Notes: generated by a model from the sequence alone, not told the origin. A DNA stretch of 64,000 nt from Cunninghamia lanceolata (GCA_027924645.1 BSBN01001198.1:3348001-3412000); one strand, 5' to 3'; numbered from the stretch's first letter, positions 33,531 through 46,490 are shown. Numbers and translations: made by a program.

Positions 33531-35340
33531 TAGATGGTTGCAATTGTGACAGGGTATTTAGGATAAATTGTTTTATTTAATAATTCAAATGAATATACAT
33601 GTAAAACTTAGAAAATTTAAACTTGATGTTAAACTCAAAACATATGTAACATTCCTAATTCCTTCCCCTTTTGAATGAAAATGCTTCAATAATTATAATG
33701 ATGATTTAAATTGCTTCACTACTCTTATACTTGTTCATAGAATGAAAGTGGTTTGATTAGACTTTAATGATTTAATTAAATGTTGTAAATTGGGATATGT
33801 TATTAAATGTATTATTTTAGCTAACAATGGTACTGAGGTATGTGTGTCGAGATGTGTTATTGAGAAGAACAAGTATTGGTGAAGGTGAACTAGGTTTGGT
33901 TTGTGAAGTGTGACAAACCTATAACCCAAAGTGTGAAGTAAATGTTGTGAGTTTGAAGAGAACTAAATTTTGTGAGTTTGAAGAGAACTAAATTTTGTGA
34001 GTTTGAGTGTGAAGCAATGCTAGGATCCATTTCCCAATGATGTAGTATATGAATTGTCTCATGTAGGAATGACAAGAAACTATATATCACATGAACATGC
34101 TACCACTTTGGGTAGCCATTGAGATGCATTCTTTCTAGCATGCAACAAGACTTTAGTTTCATAGATCTACTACTCATAGTGATGGAAGGCAAGTTTAATA
34201 CATAAGCGTACCTAGGGACCCTTTTCCAATGAGAGCACTATGAGTTGGGTGTTCCAAGTGATGAGACTATAGCAAGAAGAATAATCTCTAGTCTCTAGAA
34301 ATACATATCCTAGGGGATAGTGATTCTTAGGTTCTCAAGACTTGAAGTAGAGTAAATGACACTAAGAGAGAGCATCAGCTACAAAAAATATCCAAATGCT
34401 CATACTTTAGGAAAATGGTAACTATAATGTACTCAAGTGTAATAGTGGCATAGGAATTTGAGTTCCTAATAGGCCCAAATCACTAACATCTAGCATAATA
34501 AATATATAATCTTACTAATGAGATGACCTCCACCTAAAATAAGTGAAGGAGTCAAAGTAAGGTAACAAATGGAAGCCAAATACATTCCAAAACATGACAT
34601 CAAGATAGTCTCACTAAAATCCACTAAAGGTTACTTTCTAATCAAAATCACTCCACAGGAAAGTTCAACATTTAGTTTAAAAGGCAATCAAGATACAAGA
34701 TCATTGTACTTAGGTGTAAGAGTAGTGCATGGAATAAAGTTTAACTCATGCTCACACACTTATAATTGGTACACACAAAATACTTCCTCATACTTACCAA
34801 ACCATGTTGGGAGACCACATAAACCAATCAAGACTTCCATTCTAGAAATTTATACAAACATTGCATCATACATATATATTCCATGATAGTAAAAAACATA
34901 AAAAATAGTTTATAGATTATACTGAACTTGCACATGAAATTTGGACTTCAAACTTACAAAATTTAGTCCTCTATCTACATTCACCCTTGTTGACAGAGGA
35001 AGAGTTAGTGTTTTCCCTAGTGAATAGTGTAACCACCTTGATAAATAGGGTAACCACCATGGCAAACAAGCACTAGAAAAATAGGTGAATGCACATGCAA
35101 TAAAACTCATTGCCAAGCCCATAAATTCCCTTTTTATTATTTTATCTTTGACCCCAAACTTTAGAAAATGTGTATGAAGTCAAAACTAATAGTCTAATAT
35201 TCCATACATTCCAAATTTATCACTTCATCATTGCTACACTCATAAATCCAAAACCATGTTTTTGCAATCTTTCTTCCATGATGAGAAAATTAAACTTTAA
35301 TCTTCAAATTTTATTTTGGGATTTGATGCACTCAAAAATC
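33531..35340. other. Spacer with a short tandem repeat, no supported gene
   Basis: No recognisable gene. A unit containing AACTAAATTTTGTGAGTTTG is tandemly repeated about 2.5 times at 33,948-34,006. The segment sits between the RT and integrase halves of a gypsy element and may be inserted sequence, but its borders are not resolved. Confidence 0.4.
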
Positions 35341-35384
35341 AAAATTTACATAGTTTCAATTCATTCATGAGAAAAATTTTCCCC

Positions 35385-36465
35385 CTTACCAAGACTAAAG
35401 CAAAAGTGGGAGAGTATCTCCATGGATTTCATCACTAGACTCCCACAAGTTTAGGGTAACAATTGTATATTTGTTGTAGTTGATAGACTCAGAAAATATG
35501 TCCATTTCCTTGCTATATCTTCTAAATTTAAGGCACCTCAAGTTGCTGATTTGTTTTTCAAGGAGACATTTATACTCCACGGGTTTCCAAAGAACATTTT
35601 GAGTGATAGGGACAACATGTTCCTTAGTTTTTTAGGTGGGATCTCTTCCAATTTACTGACATAGAATTAACTCCTAGCACAAGTTATTATCCTCAAATAG
35701 ATGGGCAGACATAAATTGTTAACAAGTGGGTTGAAGGTTATTTGAGAAACTATATGGTAAGACAACATAAGGCTTGGATTAAATGGCTCTATTTTGGAGA
35801 GCATTGTTACAACACCACTTACCATATGTCCATTGGTATGACTCCTTTTAAAGAATTATATGGATATGATGTTTTATCTTTTGTGGATTTGATAATCATT
35901 GACAGTAGAGTGCCAGGAGCAAAATACATGGTTCAACAAAGTCGAGATTTTGAAAGCACTTAAGGAAAATCTTTAAGAAGCATAGAATAAACAAAAGATG
36001 TATGTTGATTGACATAGATTGGAGAGGAATTGTAGCCTTATAGGCAATCCTCCCTCAAGAAGAGCGGAGCTGAAAATCTCAAACCGCATTTCTATGGCAT
36101 GTATAAGGTGTTGGAAGGATTGGTGAGGTAGATTTTGAATTAGAGCTACTAGAACAAAGAAAAATTCATAATGTGTTTCATGTTTCATTCCTCAAATAGA
36201 AACTTCCACAACATATCACACCCTCGGCAAAGTTGCTTCCTCTTGATGATGAAGACAAGTTGATTTTGATTCTTGAAGCTATAATGAACGTGGAGGAAAG
36301 GAAGTTGAGAAATAAAATCATTTTAGAATACTTGATCCATTGGAAGGATCTTCCACTAGAGGATGCCACAAGGGATCTTGAGCATCCAAATTTACAATTG
36401 CTTGAGGGCAAGCAATTTTGGGAAGGGATGACTATCATGTCCCCTTCTCAAGTGCATGTCTGACG
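35385..36465 (+). pseudogene. Gypsy chromovirus integrase and chromodomain remnant
   Basis: Integrase core motifs read ESISMDFITRLPQ, VDRLRKYVHFLAISSKF and SDRDNMF, then after a frameshift a QxDGQT block and an intact 74-codon piece with WIKWLYFGEHCYNTTYHMSI. The C-terminal region reads LPPLDDEDKLILILEAIMNV, then LRNKIILEYLIHWKDLPLED, a chromodomain. Stops and frameshifts are frequent. Orientation and family match the RT remnant ending at 28.6 kb. The integrase zinc-finger part between them is missing. Confidence 0.85.
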
Positions 36466-36479
36466 AAGACCCTTTGCTT

Positions 36480-37450
36480 ATTTTATTATTTTTTCTGAAG
36501 GTTAATGGGGTGAAAAAAGAGAAAATCTTTTATAATTTAACTTAAGGTGTTCAAAAAGTAACTTATGTTATATTTTTAAAAGCCAACTTCTATTTTATTA
36601 TTGAAAAAGGTTGTTTTTAAAAAGTGAGTCTAAAAAGTATCATTAGGAATGGGGTCTAGAAGGTGATATGACTTTTTAGACACTTAAGTGGAGGGAAAAG
36701 AGAAAAGAATTAAAAATTAAAATATATTTCTTCAAAAAGTTATATATAAGGAGGGTTTGTGCACATAAGTTCTTCTTCCTACTTATTACTCTTTTCTGTA
36801 CTCTAGAGAATGAACTGAGTTCTTCTTGTTTTGCCTGAGGATGAATCCCCTTTAGCAAGATGGTTTTGATGATGAAAACCCTCCTAGCCATATGAGTAAT
36901 TCCACTTTGGGATTACCTAGGTGTTGAATGGATATGAAGATTCAGTATAGTTGATTTAATTGTGATATTTCCATTTGTTTGTGTGTGTAGCATTTTTAGT
37001 TCATGTGAAGATTTTGGTGTGATTTCAGTGGGTTGCTGAGTTTCATGTTATTATCTCTACAAATCTTAATGCCTATTTTGAAGTAGCATTGTACTTGTAC
37101 CATTTTGAGGGTTTTTTGGGCTTTATTGTTCTAACTTTGTTGGTTGTACCTTTCTACATTAACCAGGCTATACAATTTGTACCCTCTAGTCATACTTCAC
37201 CTTACAATCTATACTACCTTCCTAGAGGGTGTGTGAAGTGTTAATATGGGTTGTAGCTATTTTAACATCAATTTCAGTCCTTTTCTTGGTTGTACAATAG
37301 TATTTAATGCAATCATATAAATTCAATAGTGTGGGGAGTCATTCATGGGGTCCGTACTAGTTTTAGCCAGGCTATACAATTTTGTACCAAGCACTATACA
37401 GTGAGTTTAGAGTCAATAATTCAGAGTGCACAATCAATTTTATACCTTGG
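36480..37450 (+). repeat. Possible 3' LTR of the plus-strand chromovirus remnant
   Basis: A purine-rich tract (GGGGTGAAAAAAGAGAAAA at about 36,507) follows the chromodomain, as a polypurine tract would. Downstream are TATATATAAGGAGGGTTTG (about 36,740) and CTGTACTCTAGAGAATGAAC, suited to an LTR promoter and leader. No matching 5' LTR was seen, so the borders are open. Confidence 0.35.
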
Positions 37451-37874
37451 TCGTACAATGTGGTCTTCAAAGTAATTATTTTTTAATGATTTTCATAACT
37501 AACTTATTACTATAGATTATTTATACTGATAAAAGAATTTATTGTATTTGAATTACAGCTATTGGTAACTTTCAAAAATAATTTTTTAGTAGATTTAGTT
37601 TCATGTTAAATGTAAATCTAGATGGCTTTCTGCTAGATAGTAATTTGCATATTGATTAGATTATAAATTTGGATGGTTCAGCCACCAAATAGTCATTTGC
37701 ATTTACATTTATTTTCCAACCTATTTGGCATTAATCAAGTATACATTGTTATCAACCACTTTGGCTTAATCAGACCTACTTGTAATGCAGACGAGTTCGA
37801 CAGTCTTATCATACAACTGACACAAGCAGCTCACATTCACCAATTTCAAATAAATTTTAATTTCACAATTTTAT

Positions 37875-38980
37875 TCATCCCAGTGCAGCTATAGGAACTC
37901 AATTATTCAAGATAACACAATACAGAAAACAAGAATGATTTAGTTTGCAAACCTTATTCAATTCAATTACCAGCATATCAGTTTGGGATGTTCAAATCTG
38001 GTTCAAATCCATTCTATACAAAGATCTTTTGCAAAATTAATTTATTACAAAACAAATTCACCATTAATGAAATATAAATATGCAACTCCCCTATTTATAT
38101 ATGAGTCTTTTGCATTTTCATGACATGAGGTTGCTCTGGCACTCTAGAAACTATTTTCATTACCACCTTTGTGATTCTTATTTCAATGGCTATTTTTCTT
38201 CCTGTATTTCCTTGTTCATTCTCTGCTAGTGGAAATTTACTTCATACTGGCTGCCCAATTTCAATTTGTTTTCCCCTATTTTTGGATGCCTATTGATGTT
38301 CCCTTATTTTGGTTTTTCTTACTTTCTCTGGCGGATTTCAAAAGCCCCAAACCAAATTTAATTTCCTGTTTTATATTGTTCAACATGCCCAAGAAATGAA
38401 ACACCCTTCCACAGCTAGAGTGACGCCTTCATAACAACACACATATGATATATATTTTCTTATGTAAAACTTGAATAAAGAGCTAATAAACCCCACACAT
38501 AGTTGAGACCAATCCATGGAAAAGAAGTAAAATGGACACCCTTTTTACATTAAATGGAGTCAATGAAATTTAAAAACATAGGTATCAATCATAATACAGT
38601 TCCACGCATATATTAATGTCTCCATGGATAGACTAAATTGAATGCCACACATAAGAGATGTGTATGCATTGCTCTATTTACAATAATATGATACCTTGGA
38701 AATTTTGATATGTTAAAACTTAAAACCTGGCTGCCTCATTCACAATTTAATCATCTTTTGAAATCCTCTTCTATGTGGGTTTAATATATGCAAATATATG
38801 ACGGTTCATATTGAAGACATAATCGGTGACAAAGTGCACCATGAAATCCAATGCGATAAAATTCAAGACTCCGTAACTAGTCACAATCAATAAATGAAGA
38901 AGAAATTTGTCAATTTGAACCAAAATCACCACAAAATGAAAATGACACAAAGTCGCCAGCAACCACGATAACACCGCCTC
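37875..38980 (-). repeat. Possible 3' LTR of the minus-strand chromovirus
   Basis: On the minus strand a purine-rich tract (GCGGAGAGGCGG) is followed by TGTTATCG near 38,975. A TATA box (TATATAAATAGGGGAG) lies near 38,090-38,105, then AT-rich sequence follows. This is the expected position downstream of the chromodomain at 39.2 kb. The second LTR is not visible in the window. Confidence 0.35.
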
Positions 38981-39164
38981 TCCGCAAAACACAAGTGAAA
39001 ATAAATAATGAAAACCAAAACCAAAATTGAATCAATCATTTTTTGGGCAATACAGGATTGCGCATACGCTCGGGTGCTCCTGCATTAGACATGACGGGTA
39101 TGAAAAATGCTTCATGAGTGTGGAACTCATGAGCATTTCGGCAAATCTGAGACTAAAATCTAAA

Positions 39165-39335
39165 ACTTCACCAAATCTGCAGTGCTAACCCATGAAGCCT
39201 CATCTGTTGATCGGTTCTTCCAACGAACCAAATACTTCTAATATTTATTTCCTCTTGTCATCTTGGCTACACGGGATTCGATGATTTTATCTACTTATTC
39301 AACTTTCTGTGCTGGCAACTGCTGAACCCACTCAC
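39165..39335 (-). pseudogene. Chromodomain of the minus-strand chromovirus
   Basis: The minus strand reads VDKIIESRVAKMTRGNKY, then YLVRWKNRSTDEASW, with a stop in between. The pattern (I-x-S-R, then YLVxWK, then D/EASW) is a chromodomain, which in chromoviruses follows integrase and targets insertion to particular chromatin. Confidence 0.75.
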
Positions 39336-39387
39336 ATGCATCTAACAAATCTAAATGTACACTTCCATGTCCACCTATTTCTCCTTC

Positions 39388-40700
39388 CTAGTACTTGTAT
39401 AAATCAGCAACATTAAATATTGGGGAAATATCAATACCTGTTGGAAGTTCCAGCTCATATGCATTTGATGAGAATTTCTGCAAAATCTTACATGGGCCTA
39501 TCTTCTTCCACTTCAACTTGTTATAAGTTCCTTGTGGGAACCTCTCCTTCCTCAAGTGTGTCATCACCAACTCTCCAATTTAAAATTTCTATTCTCTCTA
39601 ATGCATATCAGCATACTCTTTGTACTTGATGACACTCCTCTCCATATTTTCCTTCACTTCTTTGTGCAAATCATGGATATACTCCGCAAAGTCTTTTCCT
39701 ATAGCACTTTTTCTACCCAAATCTACACTATCCCTCAATTCATCCACACCTCTAGGGATGTACCCATATACAATATGAAATGGGCTCTTACCCACACTTC
39801 GATTAACCAAGTTATTGTAGGCAAATTCAGCTTGTGCCAAAATCAAATCCCATTGAGTTGGTTTGTCACCCACCAAGCATTTCAACAAATTTCTCAAGCT
39901 CCTATTCACAACTTCAGTTTGACCATCAGTTTGTGGATGGTAGGCTGAGATAAACCCCAATTGTGTTCCAATTTTCTTCCACAAAGTGTGCTAAAAATGA
40001 CCAACAAATTTGGTATCCCGATATGAAATAATACTCTTTAGCAAGCCATGCAATCTAACTACTTCTTTGAAAAATAAAGTAGCTATGTGGGAAGCATCAT
40101 TACACTTTTTACATGAGATAAAGTGAGCCATCTTAGAGAATCTATCCACCACAACAAAAATAGAATTGTTACCTCTTTGTGTTTGCGGTAGCCCCAAAAT
40201 AAAGTCCATGCTTATGTGTTCCCACGGTCTTTCTGGTATGGGCAATGGCTGATACAAACCTGTATTTTGCCTCACCCCCTTTGCATATTGACACACTCTA
40301 CAACCTTTCACCATCTTCTTTACATCTACACTCATAGCCGGTCAATAATAACTCTCATTCAACTATGCTAGAGTTTTGTCCACTCCAAAATGACCACTCA
40401 AACCACCACTATGTTTCTCCCTTATCATTTTTTTCCTCATTGAACCATTAGGTATACACAATCTCTTCCCCTTGAACAACAAACCTTCTTGCACAAAATA
40501 CTCTATCCATGGAGTTCTATCCCTCTCCACAGGATTATTACACGTTGTCCAAGTCTCTTTGAAATCAACATCATCTTCATACAACTCCCACATAGAGTCA
40601 AATCCAACCACATTTACTCTCATTTCATTCAACAAGTACCTCTGACTTAATGCATTAGCCACTCTATTTGATTTCCCACTTCTATGTTTCAATACAAATG
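39388..40700 (-). pseudogene. Integrase of the minus-strand chromovirus
   Basis: Pieces in order on the minus strand: a zinc-finger region (REKHSGGLSGHFGVDKTLA, then [20 protein letters not shown]) with the H-x-H and C-x2-C parts. The catalytic core has its first Asp in [12 protein letters not shown], second in [11 protein letters not shown] and Glu in TDGQTEVVNRSLRNL, so the D,D-35-E triad is complete. The C-terminal region reads [20 protein letters not shown]. Only a few in-frame stops (near 40,340 and 39,990) and frame changes break it, so this is a rather young copy. Confidence 0.85.
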
Positions 40701-40739
40701 AATAACTTTGAATAAATTCAACCCACTTTACATGTTTTT

Positions 40740-42130
40740 GACTAAGCTTACCTTGGCTATTTATAAACTACAATGCATGATGATCGGTGTACAAAACAAA
40801 CTCCTTCGGTAGCAAGTAATGTCACCACTTCTTAAGAGCTTGCACAGTGGCATAAAACTCTTGATCATACACGGAGTACTTTCTTTTTTCTTCATTCAAT
40901 TTCTTGTTGAAATATGCTATTGGTATGCCCTCTTGAATCAAGACTCCTCCAATCATTGTCTCATGTGCATCACAATCAAATTGGAACACTTTACCAAAAT
41001 CAGGGAGTGCTAACACGGGTTATTCTGTCACTTTATCTTTCAAAAGTTTGAAACTTCGTTTAGTTGCATCTGTCCACACAAACTCCCTCCTATTACCCTT
41101 CATAGTTTCCATAATAGGAGCACAAATCCTATTGAAATTATTTATGAATTTCCTATAGAAGCTCGCTAGTCCATGGAAACTTCTTGCTTCAAACATACTC
41201 CTTGGCGAAGGCCAATCTACAATTACTTTTACCTTTTCCGGATCCATTTTCGAACCACTTCCAGAAACAACAAAACCCAAATACACTAACTCTTCTTTCA
41301 TAGAGCTGCATTTTTTCACATTCACTAACAACTTCTCCTCTTTGAGTCTTTGCAAAACTGCTCTAGCATGTTCTAAATGTTCCTCTTTTGTTTTTCTAAA
41401 AACCAAAATATCATCCAAATACATAATGACAAACTTACCAAGGAACGGTTTCAACACTTCATTCATTAACCTTATGCATGTACTTGGCGCATTTGTCAAG
41501 CCAAACTGCATCACCATCCATTTGTACAATCCATCCTTTGTTTTGAAAGTAGTCTTCCACTCATCTCCCTCTCTTATGTAAAATTGATGGTACCTACTCT
41601 TCAAGTCAATCTTAGTGAATTACTTAGCCCCACTCAAACAATCCATCATATCATCCATTCGTGGTAAGGGAAACTAGTACTTGATAGTTATCTTGTTTAT
41701 AGCTCTTGAGTCCATACACATCCACCATTCACCATCCTTCTTTGGTGTCAACACCACTGGAACAACACATGAACTCAAACTCTCCCTAATAAGCCCCTTA
41801 TCCAATAACTCTTGCACTTGCCTATTTATTTATGTATTCTCCATAGGCGTCATTCTATATGGTGCTTTTTTGGGCAAATTTGCACCGAGAATTAAATCCA
41901 TACAATGGCTTATGCTCCTTATTGGTGGAAATCCATCAGGTAGTTCCTTCATCATTATGTCATCATATTCCTCCAAAATTTCTGAATTTCCATTGGTATT
42001 TCCTCATTTTCTTTCGTTGTCCCAACCACTACAAGCTTTGGTACTATAGAAAAACATGTTCCTCCTTCCTTCAAATCTTTCAAAAATTTCTTATCAAAAA
42101 CAAAACAAACTTTGGAGCTGCTTCCCACTT
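40740..42130 (-). pseudogene. Reverse transcriptase and RNase H of the minus-strand chromovirus
   Basis: Minus-strand motifs are [60 protein letters not shown], the catalytic YLDDILVF and LGFVVSGSGSKMDPEKV. RNase H follows: FDCDAHETMIGGVLIQEG, then KRKYSVYDQEFYATVQALKK. The YLDD box is intact. Two early stops (in ENT-stop-INRQ and AK-stop-FTKID) and one near 41,017 interrupt the frame. Confidence 0.9.
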
Positions 42131-42161
42131 CTTCTCTTTATTGAATTGGATTTAGAGTGTA

Positions 42162-42461
42162 TTATTTGCCATCCTTCTTGATATGGTATGTGTTTGTCCA
42201 CCCATCATGAATAGCTCTTTGATCAAATTGCCAAGGCCTTCCCAAAAGTAGATGGCATGCATCCATTGGCATCACATCACACATTACTTCATCCATATAT
42301 CTCCCAATCTGAAAACTCATAAGGCATTGCTCACGTACCATCAAACTATGATCTTTTTGCAACCATGAAACACAGTATGGGCTAGGATGTTTCAATCTTT
42401 TCAAATTCAATTTTTCCACCATCTCTTCGGATATAATGTTATCCATGCTACCGCTATCCAC
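42162..42461 (-). pseudogene. Aspartic protease of the minus-strand chromovirus
   Basis: MDSGSMDNIISEEMVEKLNL carries the catalytic D-S-G. It continues as DEVMCDVMPMDACHLLLGRP, the typical second half of gypsy protease. The piece is intact over 99 codons and sits between the zinc knuckle and RT, as expected. Confidence 0.8.
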
Positions 42462-42637
42462 TATGACTTTGAATCACTTGTCACCCGCTTTGCATCTTGT
42501 TCTAAACAAATTTCTTCTTTGCATTGGCTCCAATTTCTCCTTTTCGGGATTGATCAAAATCCTTTTTAGCATGAGAGACTCTCCATCTTCGAACGGGCTT
42601 CTCCTTGATTTGGTGCAATGACACTTTCATTTTCAAC

Positions 42638-42935
42638 CTATGCTACATTAATTCTTGCTTCCTTTCCTTTGCCATTATTTTGATCTATTTGTGGACACTC
42701 AAATATCGTGTGCCCTTGCTCACCACATTGGAAGCATGTACCTCCAAACCCTCTTCCTCTACCTCTACCAAAGTATCCTCTACCATGAGAACAGTCTCCT
42801 CTTCCCCTAGAAGATTCTCCTCTTCCTTTGTTTTCTTGCATACCCGCATGAGATGAACTTGCCTCATCTTGTTTGTTTTGGAAACCTCTACTGGTGTAGA
42901 GGGCAAATATTCATCTCTGCCAAATCATAACAATT
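42638..42935 (-). pseudogene. Gag zinc-knuckle region of the minus-strand chromovirus, truncated
   Basis: It reads SRGFQNKQDEASSSHAG, then a Gly/Arg-rich stretch (GRGYFGRGRGRGFGG), then CFQCGEQGHTIFECPQID, a perfect Cx2Cx4Hx4C knuckle. Upstream Gag (capsid part) was not found beyond about 42,935, so the 5' end of the element seems lost. Confidence 0.8.
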
Positions 42936-43470
42936 CACAAATTCTAGAAAAACATACACAATCACTTTCAAAATAGAGACACTACCCCAATTTGAATATT
43001 CAAATATTGTAACTAACACTTATTTGTTTCAATTCAACACAACATATATTGAAATATGTAACAATATTTACACATAGCAATCATGGCTTCCCAGCGACCT
43101 ATACACATTCATACTTTGCACAATGTCATTTTTACCATTGTCTCTCCTCTTGGGGCCGACCCAATCTTCCCTTGCAGCAAAAAACAAATACCTCTCATTG
43201 AGGTGTCCCCTCCTCCTAATTGGCATCTAACTTCTATCTTAATGCCTTCTTTTCTGGGCACTTCACCTCCTCCCCAGAGATTAAATCCCATGCATAAATT
43301 AATTCAAGATGTGGCGTTTCATATTTTTCCTACACCCTTGGTTTTTATCTGCATCTAACATAATCTAAAAACTTCCTCCTTATATCCACGTTGGACTCTC
43401 CATGATGATAGGTGTTCGTTGTTTTTTCTTCCTAAGGATTTTGGTTGTTTTTTCTTCTTTTTACCTTTCT
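42936..43470. other. Spacer, nothing recognised
   Basis: I found no gene. It lies between the truncated gag and a CACTA terminus. Confidence 0.4.
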
Positions 43471-43990
43471 CACTAGTACAGAAACAACAATATATTACTA
43501 AAAAACTACTTATAAATGACCAAACATGGTCATGTGACCATTAGTAGTTTATTGCCAGTCATTTATAACGCAACCAAATTGATGACTAAACCATTTTTAG
43601 TCATTTATTGGTTGTTTTGATTGATCGATTTGGTAGTATATTTAGTCATTAATTGTTGTAATCCGGTCACTTATTTAGTCATTTTTTATTCAATGATATA
43701 TTTAGTCATTAATTTAGTCATTGATTGTTGTTAACTGGTCACTTATTTAGTCATTTTTATTCACCGATTTCTGTCCGTTGGTAGTGTATTTAGTCATTAA
43801 TTTTAATCATCATTTTGATCAATTTGGTAGTATATTTAGTCATTTTTATTCACGGATTTAACACTAGTCATATGTTTAGTCATTTTTATTCACTATTCAA
43901 TGATTTCTGTCAATTGGTAGTATATTTAGTCATTTTGAAGCTTGCATTTAGTCATTAGTATATTTAGTAGTATATTTTGAAGCTTGCACA
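43471..43990 (+). mobile_element. Left terminus of a CACTA (En/Spm-type) transposon
   Basis: It begins CACTAGTACAGAAACAAC, a typical CACTA terminal inverted repeat. About 500 bases follow with many copies of the subterminal motif TTTAGTCATT and its variants in both orientations (TGACTAAA, ATGACCA). CACTA elements carry such subterminal transposase-binding repeats. No opposite end and no transposase were found, so it may be a broken copy. Confidence 0.65.
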
Positions 43991-45945
43991 ATGAAACAAC
44001 TTTGAGAAGGTAAAAAAAGCTTGTTTTATTAATAAAAAAATGCTTACAAACAGTATACAGATTGAAAATAAGTTACAATGCTTTCTCTTTGCTAAAAAAA
44101 CCTTCATGGTTATAATACATAGCTCAAAGAATGAGCAAGAAACTAATTTTCTGAGTATCACTAAGCATAGAAGCACAAAGACATTCATAGATGTCTTCTT
44201 TACAAATCCATGACTGTCCCATGAAGCTCACTGTCCTAGTTCAAGATCACATTGTCATCTCTGTAGAGATCCTGTCTCATGCACCCTTGCTCTATTTCAT
44301 AAGCAGCCACTGTAAATTGTTACTTGTAGCAATAAATTGTCCTTATATCTAATGATTATGCATCTGATGAATGTCATCTTTAGTAGGATGCCTCAATTGG
44401 CATGGATTGTTATTCAACATTACCTTATGACGAGGCTATGCATTGTCCTAATCAAACTTGTAGCTTCTTGAAATGCATTGACCAATCACTTGTCAACCTA
44501 CTATCATGCATTTTTTCTTTATAAAATAACAATGCACCATGATTGCCACTACCTAGCTCATTATTCTAGCATGCTTTCACTTATACTCTACCTCCCATCA
44601 ACATAGAACACTACCCCTCTATTGAATGCCTTGACTACCTTTGACATCACTGTATCTTTTCCAAATTCCTTGAAAATAGTTCATCACTACTATTGTTACC
44701 TAGGTATGCACTCTATGTCATCTGCCAGATTGTTACTAGTGTGGAAATGCATGCTTGGAGCCCTTTAATGCAAGCACATGCCCCTTTCATCTCTTAAAAC
44801 TTCTGCAATGTGGGTAATCTTCCTGGAGCAAGTTGTAACATGTAGAATCCAAGAAGGAGAGTGTTGATCGTGTCCCATAAATGAAGCTCTCTCCTTCAAT
44901 GCAACCAACAATAACCCTATAATCTTTCCTCCTTTATATGCAATGTGCCATCTAATATGAGCAATAGGGTGCTACCTTTTCTGCCATGAATGAAGTTGTG
45001 CCTCAATACAACCAACAAAATTACTATTAGTCTCAATTCATAAAGAATAAAAGTGCATTGTATATTGCAAGTTTACAAAAGTAAGTCCAAACACAGCAGA
45101 AAGATAAATAAATTAAAAAATTGTAGCCTTGTCAACAAATGCCTTAAACAGAGTGTTCAACATAGGCCTAAAATATGCATATTGAACCCTTGATTTTAAA
45201 ACCTTGTTTAAAGTTTAAGGTGATACACTTAAATTATAGAATGAAGGCTATCAACACTAACCAGGCTGGAACAACATTATCAATAGAAATTTACTAGAAA
45301 CCAAGCCCAAGAATGCAATCAGACTTAGAGAACAAAAATGTCAACCCTAGTTCATGTGTTGTCTCAGTAAAGACCTACACCATGAAAGAATCTATTTATA
45401 CATAAATTCTAAATTAAGTTGATGAGAAAAGATCTATGATATCCAACTAGGAAGCCTTAACATCCAAAAATTACTAACCTGATGTTTCACAACAAGTTTC
45501 CCAACTGTGACATCATCTTTACTTAAGAAACTGGATATTGATCCACTACCATATTGGATCTCACAGGATTCTCCTTCACAAACAACAAATGATATATATT
45601 AATTATTTAGCAACTTCCTTAATATCCCCATGTAAGCAAACTAAACTAAGTGAGTTTGAGGGTTTAAAGTAGAGTACCAGCTTCTTGGTATGTGCTTGAC
45701 TTTGATTACTTGTATCTTGAATGAAAATAGCAAGCTAGTTGCACTGTAAAATCATTGTTACAAAAATAACCACAAAATCCTTTTTAATTAAAATAATCCT
45801 TCTAGATATTTCAAGATAAGATATTTCAGTTAATTTATAAGAAAGCTAATATCACTATCCAAATAGTCATCAATCTATTTATTGTATATAATTTCCCAGA
45901 ATTTAGAATTTGAATGTAGGTTGAGTATTCCAGCAACACTACTTT
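43991..45945. other. Stretch without recognisable genes
   Basis: I see only short ORFs without motifs. It could be the decayed interior of the CACTA element starting at 43,471, but no transposase signature was seen. Confidence 0.4.
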
Positions 45946-45949
45946 TTTA

Positions 45950-46490
45950 GTTGGATCCTAAAAATGTTGCAACTTATGTTCTTCTCTAAAACATCTGTGC
46001 AAAAGCAGGCAAGTGTGGTGAGGTTCAAATAGTAAGGAGATTGATCAAAGATAGAGGAATTAAAAAGATACATGCATGTAGTTGGATTGAAGGGCATAAA
46101 ATGGTACATGCTTTTTTGTGTAGGAGACAGATCACATCCACAAACATGGGAGAGCTATGCAAAATTGGAGAAATTGGCTTGGCAAATGAAGGCAGTAGTG
46201 TATTTCTAGATTCAAGATTTTTACTTAATGTTGTGGAATAGAAGAAAAAAGAATCATTTATCTGCCACCATAGTGAAAAGTTAGCAACTGTATATGGTTT
46301 GTTAAACATGGCCCCTGGTACAACCATTAGAGTTGTTAAGAACCTTCGAGTATGTTCTAATTTTCACACTGCATTTAAATTCATCTCCAAGATTGTTGCA
46401 AGAGAAATTATTTTGAGAGATATGAACCATTTCCATCATTTTAAACAGGGACAATGTTCTTGTGGAGAATATTGGTGATGCTAAATGAAA
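45950..46490 (+). pseudogene. PPR-DYW protein C-terminus, degenerate
   Basis: Plus-strand frames read NVATYVLLSNI, then RRLIKDRGIKKIHACSWIEG (the E-motif region of PLS-type PPR proteins). A DYW cytidine-deaminase-like domain follows: HHSEKLATVYGLLNMAPGTT, then IRVVKNLRVC, then FKFISKIVAREIILRDMNHF, ending CSCGEYW. Intact proteins of this class edit C to U in organelle transcripts. Here the frame is broken, and the second Cys of the C-x2-C-H zinc site in the DYW domain is replaced (CSNFHT). A homologous copy lies inverted at 57.9-58.5 kb. Confidence 0.8.

Noticed and set aside
34569..34886. 105-codon ORF MEAKYIPKHDIK...
   Set aside because: No recognisable domain, AT-rich and surrounded by decayed transposon sequence. 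It could be chance.
41342..42621. Plus-strand ORFs of 60-122 codons at 41.3-42.6 kb
   Set aside because: They are antisense to the chromovirus RT and protease, which carry clear catalytic motifs on the minus strand.
44728..44745. TTACTAGTG as a possible right end of the CACTA element starting at 43,471
   Set aside because: Only the last bases match the expected inverted terminus, and there is no 3-bp target duplication.
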